Position numbers and translations under genes: made by a program. Shown piece after piece: positions 16,055 through 25,400 of a DNA stretch of 37,733 nucleotides. A model generated the notes under the pieces. The model searched no databases. It saw nothing but the letters and a program-made list of their open reading frames with translations, and had not been told where the DNA came from. The stretch spans positions 1 through 37,733 of the forward strand of contig JASJCN010000013.1 in assembly GCA_030065975.1 (NCBI GenBank), in the 5' to 3' direction. The stretch's first letter is position 1; each line of letters opens with the position of its first letter. The stretch comes from Myxococcota bacterium (GTDB lineage: Bacteria > Myxococcota_A > UBA9160 > UBA6930).

Positions 16055-17016
16055 ACCGGCTCATCCTGCTCGGCATCCTGGCCCTCGTGGTCGTGCTCAT
16101 GTGGGTGATGTCGTTCGCGTCGAAGCGCATGGAGCACGTCGCCGCGGGCATCGCCGCCCTGCCCGAAGCGAGCTTCGAGCTCCCGACCCTCGTCACGCTG
16201 GGAACCGGCGGCACCTTCGAGAATCCCTGGCGGCTCGGCCCCGCGGTCGCGGTCGCGAGCGGGTCGGAGCTTCTGCTCTTCGACGCCGGGCGCGGGGTGG
16301 CCGAGGCCCTGCGCCGCGCGGAGATCCCGGCCTGGCAGCCCACCCACGTCTTCCTCACCAGCCTGCTGCCGGAGAACACCGTCGGCCTCGACGATCTGCT
16401 GACCACGGGATGGCACGGCCCCCGGGAGGCGCCCCTCGTCGTGCACGGCCCGAAGGGCACGCGCGAGCTGGTGGAACGCCTCGCATCGGCCCACGCAGAG
16501 GGCCTGGCCGCCCTCGCCGCCGACTGGGAGCTTCCCGAGGCCGGTGGGCGCATCGAGGCCGTCGAGCTCGGGACGGGCCAACGCATCCAGCACGGAGCGT
16601 TCGAGATCGAGGCGACGCTGCTCGAGGGGAACGCGCTCCCGAGCCTCGCCTATCGCGTGGAGGCGGGAGATCGATCGGTGGTGATCTCCGGCGCCGGCGC
16701 GGCGCCCGGACTCGAGGCCCTGGTCGCTCTCGCGACCGGCGCCGACGCCCTCGTGAGCCAGGCGGTCTACGGCGCGTCCCTCGAGGCGGCCGCCGAGGCC
16801 GGGGTCGATGGACTCGAGGTGATCCAGCGGGAGGCGGCCCAGCACCTGCGTCTGGAAGACATCGGTGACCTCGGCACGCGCACGGGCGTGAAGCTGCTCG
16901 TGCTGACGCGCATGCGGCCGCCGCCGGTCTTCGAGTTCCAGTACCGGCGACTCGTCAACGAGACCTTCCGGGGGCGCGTCGAGATCGCGCCGGACGGCGG
17001 CGTCTTCGAGTTCTAG
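16051..17016 (+). CDS. Membrane-anchored metallo-beta-lactamase-fold protein lacking metal ligands
   Basis: A 321-residue protein with an N-terminal membrane anchor (about residues 3-22) and a periplasmic domain whose pattern matches the RNase Z/arylsulfatase branch of the MBL fold: LGTGGTFENPWR (50-61), LLLFDAGRGVAEAL (74-87), THVFLT, VGLDDLL, a GPKGTREL block and LVLT near 283-286. However, the HxHxDH site reads TSLLPEN (103-109), the GDT Asp position reads SGAG (213-216), the LVHEA position reads LVSQA, and the final LVLTH reads LVLTR. Only H265 remains as a possible ligand. It is therefore probably not a metallohydrolase. It is coupled to purU by a 4-bp overlap. The last 13 codons lie inside a tandem duplication. 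Confidence 0.8.
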   Translation: MNRLILLGILALVVVLMWVMSFASKRMEHVAAGIAALPEASFELPTLVTLGTGGTFENPWRLGPAVAVASGSELLLFDAGRGVAEALRRAEIPAWQPTHVFLTSLLPENTVGLDDLLTTGWHGPREAPLVVHGPKGTRELVERLASAHAEGLAALAADWELPEAGGRIEAVELGTGQRIQHGAFEIEATLLEGNALPSLAYRVEAGDRSVVISGAGAAPGLEALVALATGADALVSQAVYGASLEAAAEAGVDGLEVIQREAAQHLRLEDIGDLGTRTGVKLLVLTRMRPPPVFEFQYRRLVNETFRGRVEIAPDGGVFEF

Positions 17017-17072
17017 GCCCGGAGGTCGAGATCGCGCCGGACGGCGGCGTCTTCGAGTTCTAGGCCCGGAGG
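16978..17072. repeat. Perfect 47-bp tandem duplication across a stop codon
   Basis: Bases 16978-17025 and 17025-17072 are identical with a period of 47 bp. The first copy holds the last 12-13 codons and the TAG of the MBL-fold gene; the second copy lies behind it, ending 1 bp before the stop of the convergent rhomboid gene. The lack of any mismatch implies a recent replication-slippage event. Confidence 0.95.
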
Positions 17073-17073
17073 C

Positions 17074-18561
17074 CTAGATCCGGATTCCGGGCGGATCCTC
17101 GGGCTCGGCCGGCAGGGGCTCCGGAGGCCCGGGCGGGGGCAAGGCATTCGCCGGAGGCTCGGGCCGGTCGTCGGCCGCTCGTTCGCCGCTGAAGCGCCGG
17201 CGCTGCTCGCGGAAGTACGGCTCGTCGGGCGCCAGCAGGATGGCCTCGTCGATGGTCTCGAGCGCGCTCGCCGCGTCCCCCTGCTGGAACTGCACCTCGG
17301 CCAGGGTGTCGAGGAGGTTCGGGTTGCCCCGATCGGTGCGGTCGACGGCGGCCTCGGCGAGACGCCGCGCCACGCGCAGCAGGCCCGGCTCCTGATCGGG
17401 GACGATCACGATCCCCCAGGCCTCGTTGTTCAGCACCTCGGGCCGCACGCCCTCGATCTGCAGCAGCCGCTCGGCCCGCAGCCGCGCGGCCGCCTCGCCC
17501 GGCGACCAGACGCCCCATAGCAAGACGAAGGCCGCCGCGGCCGCCGCCCCGGCGATGAGGCCATCCGCCACCAGCAGGAATCCGCCACCCCCCGACTCGC
17601 CCTTGGGCTTGGGCATCGCGACCACCGTCGCCGCCGCACCCGACACCAGCCCGAAGGCGTGGGCCATGTGGGCGATCCCCGGGACGAAGGCCAGAGCGAT
17701 GCTGTCGGCCACGATCGCGCCGATCAGGAGGCCCCGGGGCAGCCGCCAGGCGGCCGGCACGATCTCGGGAGCCACCCACTCGATCCAGAGCAGCGACCCG
17801 ACCAGCCCCGCCACGATGCCCGAGGCGCCGACGGCGCTGGCGTAGTTGGCCAGGTACGAGCCGCCCATGGCGCCCAGCGCCGAGACCCCGACCACGAAGA
17901 CCATCCCGCGCTTGCCGAGGATCCCCTCCACCAGGGCGCCCAGGATCAGGAGCCCTGCCGCGTTGACGGCGAGGTGCGTGACGCTGCCGTGGAGCACGTT
18001 GGCCGTCAGCAGACGCCACAGCTCGCCGGCACGGACGAGATCGGCGTTGAACGCGCCCGTGAGCTCGAAGTAGGGACGCAGCCACTGCAGGGCGAAGGCC
18101 ACCAGGCACACCAGCACCAGCGACCGCGAGATCCACGGCGCGATGGGTGCGCGCATGCGGGCATCGAGGGCCGCCATCCGCTCCAGGCGCTCCAGGCCGT
18201 CGGGAAGGCCGCCTACGCGGCTGCGCAGGGCCTGCACGAGCGCCTCGGCCTGCTCCGGGTGGCGCAGCTGCGATCGGCGCAGCAGCAGGCTCTCACGGCG
18301 CGAGCAGATGCGCAGGCTGCGACGCCCGAGGATCACGTGCGTGAGATCCGTGTAGGCGGTGAAGGACTCCGCCTGGGTGGGGGCGGAGATCCAGCTCGCG
18401 CGGGGATGACGCAGGCCGCTGGCGTGGAGCACGACGGCGGGAACGCGGCGCAGCTCGAAGCGGTCGGGGTCGCTCGCGGACCCGGCGTCCGACCCGGATT
18501 CTGCCGCGAAGGAATCCTCCCCCGGGGACGGCATGGGAGACTCGATCTCGCGCTCGTCCAT
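17074..18561 (-). CDS. Rhomboid-family intramembrane serine protease with C-terminal TPR
   Basis: A 495-residue rhomboid. Residues 1-140 form a soluble cytoplasmic domain of unknown fold. Membrane helices follow, with the canonical HLAVN motif (196-200), catalytic S247 in GASG, and H301 in AHAFGLVSG, so the Ser-His dyad is complete. After the membrane domain a region of about 100 residues includes a TPR-like pair (FQQGDAASALETIDEAILLAP), and the protein ends in a proline-rich tail. It should cleave membrane proteins within the bilayer; the substrate is unknown. It follows the act operon on the same strand but is separated by a strong hairpin, and it has its own TAGGCT hexamer 7 nt before the ATG at 18561. 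An ATG at 18534 is an alternative start. Confidence 0.88.
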   Translation of the reverse strand: MDEREIESPMPSPGEDSFAAESGSDAGSASDPDRFELRRVPAVVLHASGLRHPRASWISAPTQAESFTAYTDLTHVILGRRSLRICSRRESLLLRRSQLRHPEQAEALVQALRSRVGGLPDGLERLERMAALDARMRAPIAPWISRSLVLVCLVAFALQWLRPYFELTGAFNADLVRAGELWRLLTANVLHGSVTHLAVNAAGLLILGALVEGILGKRGMVFVVGVSALGAMGGSYLANYASAVGASGIVAGLVGSLLWIEWVAPEIVPAAWRLPRGLLIGAIVADSIALAFVPGIAHMAHAFGLVSGAAATVVAMPKPKGESGGGGFLLVADGLIAGAAAAAAFVLLWGVWSPGEAAARLRAERLLQIEGVRPEVLNNEAWGIVIVPDQEPGLLRVARRLAEAAVDRTDRGNPNLLDTLAEVQFQQGDAASALETIDEAILLAPDEPYFREQRRRFSGERAADDRPEPPANALPPPGPPEPLPAEPEDPPGIRI

Positions 18562-18568
18562 CCGGCGG

Positions 18569-18574
18569 AGCCTA
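18569..18574 (-). promoter_or_regulatory. Candidate -10 element (TAGGCT) for leaderless rhomboid mRNA
   Basis: On the minus strand TAGGCT ends 7 nt before the ATG at 18561, downstream of the act operon hairpin. This supports a separate transcription unit. Confidence 0.4.
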
Positions 18575-18620
18575 GGGAATCCGGTCCTGGCCGGCTGGAC
18601 GACTGGGCGACTGGGCGCTG

Positions 18621-18652
18621 CGCATCCCCGGGCCAAGGGGCCCGGGGATGCG
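18621..18652 (-). terminator. Hairpin terminator of the act operon
   Basis: A perfect 14-bp inverted repeat (CGCATCCCCGGGCC and its complement) with a 4-nt loop starts 6-7 nt after the actF stop. The stem is very stable. No T-tract follows, so it may act with Rho or as a 3'-end stabiliser. Confidence 0.65.
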
Positions 18653-18658
18653 TCGAGG

Positions 18659-20044
18659 CTACTTGGCCGGGACGGCCAGGCCCGGGAAGACCCGGGTGTA
18701 GAGCAGGAAGACGCCGAAGAACGCGCCCAGGAAGCCGATCGCGATGCCGCCCTGGATCCAGCCCAGGAAGGCCCAGGTGTCCTCGGGGACGAGCGAAGGC
18801 CAGACCAGCACGTTGCGCTCCATCCAGAACCCGAAGGCCGAGATCAGCGCGATCGTAGCCAGGAAGTTCGGGCTCTTCTTGGGGCGCTGGCCGAGCAGGA
18901 ACCAGAAGGGGATGACCCAGACGCAGGCCCAGGTGAACAGCGTGACCACGGTCCAGGGCTCGCCGAGCACGCGATCCGACCACCCCTGCCAGAACCAGGT
19001 CGCCTGCAGGAACTCCGTTCCGAGCCGATCGCGGAAGTACTGCGTCTCCTCGGGCAGGTTGCCGTACCAGATCACCAGGTACTGGGCGAAGAACAGGTAC
19101 ATCCAGAAGATCGAGAAGGCGAAGATCATCTTGCCGAGATCGTGGAGCCGGTCGGTGGTGACCTCGCCCTGCATGCCCGCGTGGTTGCGGTGGAGCACGG
19201 TGAGGATCGTGGTGATCGACACGGCGGAGAGGATGCCGCCCCAGGCCACGAACGCGCCGAACAGGTTCGAGAACCAGGTCGGCTCGAGCGACATCACCCA
19301 GTCGAAGGCGATCAGGCTCCAGCCGAAGGCGTAGGCCAGGCAGAGGATCGGAGCCCAGAAGCGCATGCGCGCATCGGAAGCCGCCTTCTCCTCTTCGTCG
19401 CCGCGCCAGCCACTCGTCCAGCTCTCGGCCATCCGCTTCGCGAAGCCCTCGCCGTTCTCGGCGAGGTGGCGAAGCGTCGGACGCAGGGACGCACGCATGA
19501 AGAAGACCGAGAGGACCGTGAGCAGCCCGAGGGTGATGAGATCCCAGCTGTAGAGGCGGCCGACGTTGAGCCACGTCGCCTTCCACGGGAGGGGCTCGTT
19601 GATCCAGGGATAGATGTGGCTGCGGCCGAACCAGCTGACGATCGCCAGCAGGAAGGTCACGGGCACCCAGGCCCCGAGGCCCTCGGCGATGCGCTTCACC
19701 GGCCCGGGCCACCGCGCACCGACGATCGTGAAGATCGCCACCAGCACGACGCCCGCCTGGGCGATGGCACCGAAGTACACCGTGTTGACGTGGAAGGCCC
19801 GCCAGGTCGTGTCCGGATCGGAGCCGAGGCCCGCGAAGAACGTGACCAGACCGATCACGAAGAGGATTCCGCACAGGCCGAGGAGCCCGGGCGGCGCGGG
19901 GGTCGGCATCGCGATCTCGAGGCCGGAGGGCGTGGGGCCGTGGGCCTCCGCCGCGGCGACCGCGCGCGGATAGGGCGCCTGGGGGGCGTCCTCCACCTGC
20001 GGCTCGGCCTCGGGCTGATCGTACTGGGGCTGAGACGCGCTCAC
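18659..20044 (-). CDS. actF: Alternative complex III subunit ActF (quinol-binding membrane subunit)
   Basis: A 461-residue polytopic membrane protein of the NrfD/PsrC-related ActF type, the second large membrane subunit of quinol:cytochrome c oxidoreductase (alternative complex III). About ten membrane helices are visible after a soluble Gln/Pro/Glu-rich N-terminus of roughly 50 residues. Segments such as GAFVAWGGILSAVS and MYLFFAQYLVIWYGNLPEE are characteristic. In the known complexes ActC and ActF are homologous and support the quinol site. Its GTG start overlaps the actE stop by 4 bp (GTGA), and the gene closes the six-gene operon; a strong hairpin follows the stop. No heme-copper oxidase genes follow within this window. 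Confidence 0.92.
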   Translation of the reverse strand: MSASQPQYDQPEAEPQVEDAPQAPYPRAVAAAEAHGPTPSGLEIAMPTPAPPGLLGLCGILFVIGLVTFFAGLGSDPDTTWRAFHVNTVYFGAIAQAGVVLVAIFTIVGARWPGPVKRIAEGLGAWVPVTFLLAIVSWFGRSHIYPWINEPLPWKATWLNVGRLYSWDLITLGLLTVLSVFFMRASLRPTLRHLAENGEGFAKRMAESWTSGWRGDEEEKAASDARMRFWAPILCLAYAFGWSLIAFDWVMSLEPTWFSNLFGAFVAWGGILSAVSITTILTVLHRNHAGMQGEVTTDRLHDLGKMIFAFSIFWMYLFFAQYLVIWYGNLPEETQYFRDRLGTEFLQATWFWQGWSDRVLGEPWTVVTLFTWACVWVIPFWFLLGQRPKKSPNFLATIALISAFGFWMERNVLVWPSLVPEDTWAFLGWIQGGIAIGFLGAFFGVFLLYTRVFPGLAVPAK

Positions 20045-20622
20045 GGCTGGCCTCCCTGCTGCAGGTACCGCACGTAGTTCACGAGGTGCCAGCGATCCAG
20101 GTCGGGGATGTGCTTGTAGCTGGGCATCCGATAGCCGGGCGCCCCGCCGTTTCCGACGCGGATCAGGTTGTAGATGTATCCGTCACTCTGGCCGGTGGCG
20201 GTTCCCAGCGGCCAGACACCGACGAAGGGCCCCTGGCGGTCGCCGGCGATGCTCACCGGGCCGTCACCCATGCCGGTCGCACCGTGGCAGGTCTCGCAGA
20301 AGATCCCGTAGAGCTCCTGACCGCGGGCCACCGACTTGAAGTCGGCGGGAATGGGATTCTCGAGCAGGGCGGCGGCGGCGACGTCCGTGCGACCGACGAT
20401 GGGCGGAGCCGGATCGATCGGCACGGTTCCCTCGGGCGGGGTGAAGGGAGCGACGCGGCCCTCGTGCTGGACGCGCTCGAAGGCCTGGACGGCCTTCTGC
20501 CACTTCATCTGGGGGAACCAGCTCTCCGACCACTGCTCCCAGCATGCGACCGATCCCGACATCAGGATCAGCAGCACGCCGAACAGGACGTGGGAGCCGC
20601 GGCGCGTGCTAGGCCTCGACAA
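20041..20622 (-). CDS. actE: Alternative complex III subunit ActE (monoheme cytochrome c)
   Basis: A 193-residue membrane-attached cytochrome c of alternative complex III. The single heme site is C109-E-T-C112-H113, and the likely axial Met lies in GYRMPSYKHIPD. The N-terminal hydrophobic stretch ends in SVAC (Cys27), suggesting a lipoprotein, as in other ActE proteins. It passes electrons from the ActA/ActB part to the soluble acceptor. The start is a TTG at 20622, supported by AAGGAGGT 6-7 nt upstream, and it overlaps the end of actD by 14 bp. Confidence 0.92.
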   Translation of the reverse strand: MSRPSTRRGSHVLFGVLLILMSGSVACWEQWSESWFPQMKWQKAVQAFERVQHEGRVAPFTPPEGTVPIDPAPPIVGRTDVAAAALLENPIPADFKSVARGQELYGIFCETCHGATGMGDGPVSIAGDRQGPFVGVWPLGTATGQSDGYIYNLIRVGNGGAPGYRMPSYKHIPDLDRWHLVNYVRYLQQGGQP

Positions 20623-21121
20623 CGGTGACCTCCTTCGCGTCGTGGGATCGCATCAGGGCGTCGACCTCGCGCACGTCGCGGTCCTGGCACTCGACCACCA
20701 CACCGAACTCCTCGGCGGAGAAGCGCGCGCTGTAGGCGGCGTCGTTCTTTCCGAAGCTCCCGTAGGGGAGCTTGCCGACGGCGAGCAGTCCGAGCAGGGT
20801 GGCGAGGCCGCCGAAGAGGATCGCGAGCTCGAAGCCGATCACCACGTAGGGCGGGATCGAGGCGAAGGGCTTGCCGCCGATCATCACCGGCCAGTCGTTG
20901 GACATCCAGATCGTGATGAAGAAGCCCGTCACGACGCCGGTGAGGCCGCCGACGAGCGTCCAGATCCGGACCCGGCTGGGGCCGTCCTCGACCGCTTCGT
21001 CCAGCTCCGGGAAGGCGGCCGGGGCGTACACCTCGACGTCCTTGAAGCCGCGGCTTCGCAGCCGACGCGACACGGCGGCCACGTCTCCGGGGAGGTCGTA
21101 GATTCCGAGTAGCGAGGGCAT
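20609..21121 (-). CDS. actD: Alternative complex III subunit ActD (DUF3341)
   Basis: A 170-residue protein with two central membrane helices (about residues 60-80 and 92-115) flanked by soluble ends. MPSLLGIYDLPGDV at the start and FGVVVECQDRDV near the end are typical of DUF3341, the ActD subunit of alternative complex III. It has no cofactor and probably stabilises the membrane arm. Its ATG shares one base with the actC stop (TGATG), so translation is coupled. Confidence 0.92.
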   Translation of the reverse strand: MPSLLGIYDLPGDVAAVSRRLRSRGFKDVEVYAPAAFPELDEAVEDGPSRVRIWTLVGGLTGVVTGFFITIWMSNDWPVMIGGKPFASIPPYVVIGFELAILFGGLATLLGLLAVGKLPYGSFGKNDAAYSARFSAEEFGVVVECQDRDVREVDALMRSHDAKEVTVVEA

Positions 21122-22485
21122 CAGTGCGCGCCTCCGTGAGCCTTCTCGTGGATCGCCAGCTCCTTCACCTCGGCGATGGCGATCACCGGGAAGGCCTTCA
21201 GGAAGAGCAGGAAGAACATCGCGAAGAAGCAGAAGCTTCCGGCCAGGATGATCAGCTCCGGCAGCGTCGGCGTGTAGACGCCCCAGACGGCGGGGTCGTA
21301 CTCACGCGAGAGCGACGTGATGATGATGACGTAGCGCTCGAACCACATGCCGATGTTGATGAACGTCGACACGATGAACAGCGTTGGGATGTGCGTTCTC
21401 GCCGGTGGGTACCAGAACACCATTGGGATCACGCAGTTGCAGACGATCATGATCCATGTGGAGAGCCAGTAGGGGCCGAAGGCGCGGTACCAGAAGGCCG
21501 TGGCCTCGGGCTCGACGCCGCTGTACCAGGCGATGAAGTACTCGGTGCCGTAGGAGTACCCGACGATCATCGAGGTCAGGAGCAGGAAGCGCGCCATGTT
21601 CTCGAAGTGGTAGTCGGTGATGTAGGCCTCGAGCTTGTAGATCCGGCGCACCGGGATCATCACCGTGAGCACCATGGCGAAGCCCGAGAAGATCGCGCCC
21701 GCCACGAAGTAGGGGGCGAAGATCGTCGCGTGCCAGCCGGGCACGATGGACATGGCGAAGTCCCAGGACACGACCGAGTGCACCGAGAGCACGAGCGGCG
21801 TCGCCAGGCCCGAGAGGTGCAGCACCGAGCGGGTGTGGCTCTTCCACTGGATCGAGGTGCCCTGCCAGCCGAGCGCGAGCGCCGTGTAGATGAGCTTGCG
21901 GATGCCCGTCGAGCGGTCGCGTGCGATCGCGATGTCCGGAATCAGGCCGATGTAGAAGAACACGATCGAGATCGTCCCGTAGGTCGAGATCGCGAACGTG
22001 TCCCACATCAGCGGGCTCTTGAAGTTGACCCAGAGGCCGCGCTGATTCGGGTAGGGGAGGATGAAGTAGGACTTCCACATCCGGCCGACGTGGATGCCCA
22101 GGAATTGCGCCGCCGTGAGCACGGCGAAGACCGTCATGGCCTCGGCGCTGCGGTTGATCGCGTTGCGCCACTTGGCCCGGAACAGATAGAGGATCGCCGA
22201 GATGAGCGTTCCGGCGTGGGCGATGCCCACCCAGAACACGAAGGTGACGATGTAGACGCCCCAGAAGACCGGGTGCGTGTAGCCGCCGATCCCGAGACCG
22301 GCATACACCTGATAGGCCCAGACGCCGCCGGCGACGTGGGCCCCGATCACGGCCAGCGCGACCAGGAACCAGTAGCCCGGCGACGTGCCCTCCATCACCC
22401 GGAGGATGTCCCGATTGATCTTGGAGTCCGGCGGCGCCGGCAGGCGCGTGGTCTCCGTGATCGGCATGGCAGGCGGCGGACTCAT
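21121..22485 (-). CDS. actC: Alternative complex III subunit ActC (NrfD-like membrane subunit)
   Basis: A 454-residue NrfD/PsrC-family membrane protein with about ten helices. It carries the main quinol-oxidising site of alternative complex III. Recognisable segments include FWVGIAHAGTLISAILYLFRAKWRN near residue 90 and the helix-loop WFERYVIIITSLSREYDP near 400. It receives no cofactor itself and delivers electrons to the iron-sulfur clusters of ActB. It begins 3 nt after the actB stop and ends overlapping actD. Confidence 0.94.
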   Translation of the reverse strand: MSPPPAMPITETTRLPAPPDSKINRDILRVMEGTSPGYWFLVALAVIGAHVAGGVWAYQVYAGLGIGGYTHPVFWGVYIVTFVFWVGIAHAGTLISAILYLFRAKWRNAINRSAEAMTVFAVLTAAQFLGIHVGRMWKSYFILPYPNQRGLWVNFKSPLMWDTFAISTYGTISIVFFYIGLIPDIAIARDRSTGIRKLIYTALALGWQGTSIQWKSHTRSVLHLSGLATPLVLSVHSVVSWDFAMSIVPGWHATIFAPYFVAGAIFSGFAMVLTVMIPVRRIYKLEAYITDYHFENMARFLLLTSMIVGYSYGTEYFIAWYSGVEPEATAFWYRAFGPYWLSTWIMIVCNCVIPMVFWYPPARTHIPTLFIVSTFINIGMWFERYVIIITSLSREYDPAVWGVYTPTLPELIILAGSFCFFAMFFLLFLKAFPVIAIAEVKELAIHEKAHGGAH

Positions 22486-22488
22486 GTC

Positions 22489-25400
22489 TTACCCCTCGAT
22501 CTTTCCGCGCCGCACCTTCTTCAGGTAGGTGACGCCGGGTCGAGTGTTGAGCACCTGGAGTGCGTAGTAGCTGCGCGGATCGTCGGCCCGCTTGCTGACC
22601 TCGCTCTGGTCGTCCCGCAGATTCCCGAACCCGATCGCGTCGGTGGGACAGGTCTGCTGGCAGGCGGTCTGCACCTCGCCATCGAGGATCTCGCGGCCCT
22701 CGTTCTTGGCGATCTGGCGGGCGGTCTGCACGCGTTGGACGCAGAAGTTGCACTTCTCCATCACGCCCTGGCCGCGCACGGTGACGTCAGGGTTGAGCCC
22801 GAGCTCCATGGGTGCCGGCCACTTCGTGATCTGGTTGTCGAAGTAGTTGAAGCGCCGGACCTTGTACGGGCAGTTGTTCGCGCAGTAGCGCGTGCCGATG
22901 CAGCGGTTGTAGATCATCGCGTTGAGACCTTCCTCGTTGTGGTAGGTCGCGATGACCGGGCAGACCGGCTCGCAGGGAGCCGCGCCGCACTGCTGGCACA
23001 TCATGGGCGAGTTGCGGATGTCCGTGTCGCCGAGCTTCTCCGCGCTGGGGCGGGGGTGGTAGTCGCCGCGGTTCAGCTGCAGCGGGTAGTCGACCTCGCC
23101 CTCGCCGACGAAGCGGTCGATGCGCAGCCACGCCATCTGGCGCACGCGCCGCGTCTCGTCCTCGCCGACCATCGGGATGTTGTTCTCGACGTAGCAGGCC
23201 ACGATGCAGGAGCTGCAGCCGGTGCAGCGGTCGAGGTCGACCGTGAGCCCCCAGCGGTAGGGCGACGCCTTGACCGACAGCTCGTCGGGGTAGGCCGCGG
23301 CGAGCGCCTCGTCGGCTGCGTCGTCGGCCGGGTCGAAGTCCTCGAGGATCTCGTGGCCGCCGTGATCGTCGTGGCCACCTCCGTGCCCGTCGCCATGTCC
23401 GTCGCCATGCGAGCCGTGATCGTCCGCCTTGGCGTGCTCGTCGCCGTGGGCGTCGGCCTTGGCCTCTCCGTGGCCGTCGCCATGGCCGTCGCCGTGCCCG
23501 TTGCCGGCGAGATCGGCCAGGTCGATGACCTCGCCCAGCTCGCGCTTGCGCTTGTTGTCGCTGAACTGCAGGAGCGGCAGGCGCCGGTGCTCGCCAGTGG
23601 CCGTCAGCGCCACCTTCTCGGTCAGCCAGGCGCGGCCTCCGCCCTCGTCCACCAGGGGCGGCAGCGCGTCCGCGACGTTCACGCCGCGCGCGGTTCCCGG
23701 CAGGCCCTGCACCTCGCGGGAGGCGAAGGTGCCGACGGTGTGCCCCTGTCCGAGCGGCACGGCCACGACGTCGTCGCGGATGCCGCCGCGCGGGAACACG
23801 GGAACCTTGATCGGCTCGGCGGAGCCCTGGATCTCGATCAGGTCGCCGATCTCGACGCCGAGCTTCTCGGCGGTGGCCAGCGACACCTCGGCCCAGCTGT
23901 CCCAGGCCACGTGGGTCACGGGATCGGGGATCTCCTGCAGCCAGGGCAGGTTCGCGCCGCGGCCGTCGTGGAGCAGGCCCGTCGCGAAGGGCAAGAGCGT
24001 GTACTCCCCCTTGTCGGACAGGGCCGGCGCCGCGAACTCGAGGCGTCCGAGGTCGCCGCCGCTCGTGTCGGCGCTCTCGAGCTCACCGAACACGCCGCCC
24101 TCGGAGAGGGCCTTGCGCCAGTCGGTGTCCGACCACGCCTCCTCGAGCACCGAGCGGAAGCTCCCGGTGGGCAGCCGCGCGGCCGTGGCCTCGCCGATGG
24201 CGCGGCCGACGTCGAGCAGCGTGTCGCCGAGGGCTCGCGTGTCGTAGAGCGGGCGGAAGGTGGGCTGCACGACGGAGCGCGCGCCCGGGCGCGGAGCGCG
24301 GTCGCCCCACGACTCCATGGGTGCGTGATCGGGAAGGATCAGGTCGGCCGCAGCCGCCGTCTCGTCGGCGGACGTCGCGAAGGACACGACCAGGCCCACG
24401 TTCTCGAGGGCGGCCTCGAAGCCCGCGGCCTTCGGCAGCGAGTAGACCGGGTTCGAGTCGTGGACGAGCAGGACGTTCACGCCGCCGCTCTTCATCTTCT
24501 CGATGAGCGCCAGGGTCTCGCGGTAGCTCGGCTGGCTGCCCGTGGGAGCCGGCGGGACCCGCAGCGCCGTGCCGACGGCACCGACGACCTGGTTGAGGAT
24601 CAGCACCGCCGCGTTGGTCGCGACCGCCCGGCGGCTCGAGGCGGCGGGAGCCGGCGGCAACGCGACCGCGTGGCCGTGACCCAGCGCCTTGCCGATGCGC
24701 TCGATCGCCTCCGCGTCGACGTCGGCGATCTCGGCGGCGCTCTCGACGCTCGGGGCGCTCACGCCGGCGGGCAGCGAGCCGCCACCGTTGCGCGAGGCGA
24801 CGCCGGCCAGGGCCAGCGCGAGGATGCCCTCGGTGCCGGGCTTGGCGGTGAGCCACTCGTCGGAGCTCGACGCCGTGAGCGAGAGGCGCGATCCGACGTA
24901 CACCGTGCGGGCGCCGCCGTGCTCCTTCTTGGCGACGTCGCGCGCCGCGGCCCACTGGGCCGCGTGCTCCACCGTCGACGGCCCGTCCTCGAGGAACTCG
25001 GCCCCGAAGTCGATGATCAGGTGGGCATCGCTGAGATCGAAGATCGGCTCGCTGGCGACGCCGAACACCTGTCGGCTGGCCTCGCGCAGGGCCTCGTGGG
25101 CCAGGGGCTCGTAGACCGTGCGGCCACCGAGACCGGTTGCCGACACGAAGCGATCGACGAGATCGCCGGCCGTCGGGCCCGGATCCCCGCCGAGCACGTG
25201 CCCCTTGCCGGGATCCGCACGCAGCGCATCGGCGACGCGAGCGACGGCGTCGTCCCAGGAGATGGGCTCGAGCTCGCCGGCCTCGTTGCGCGCCACCGGG
25301 CCCTTGAAGCGGTCGGGGCTGTAGGTGCGCCCGACGCTGGCCTGGGCGCGGCCGCACAGCTTGCCGCGGTTGACCGGATGCTCCGGGTTGCCCTCGAGCT

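Noticed and set aside
23352-23505. The GTGGCCGTC-like repeats of this stretch as a CRISPR or DNA repeat array
   Set aside because: Repeat units are irregular and only 6-12 bp, and they lie in frame in actB, coding for Gly/Asp/His. This is protein low complexity, not an array.
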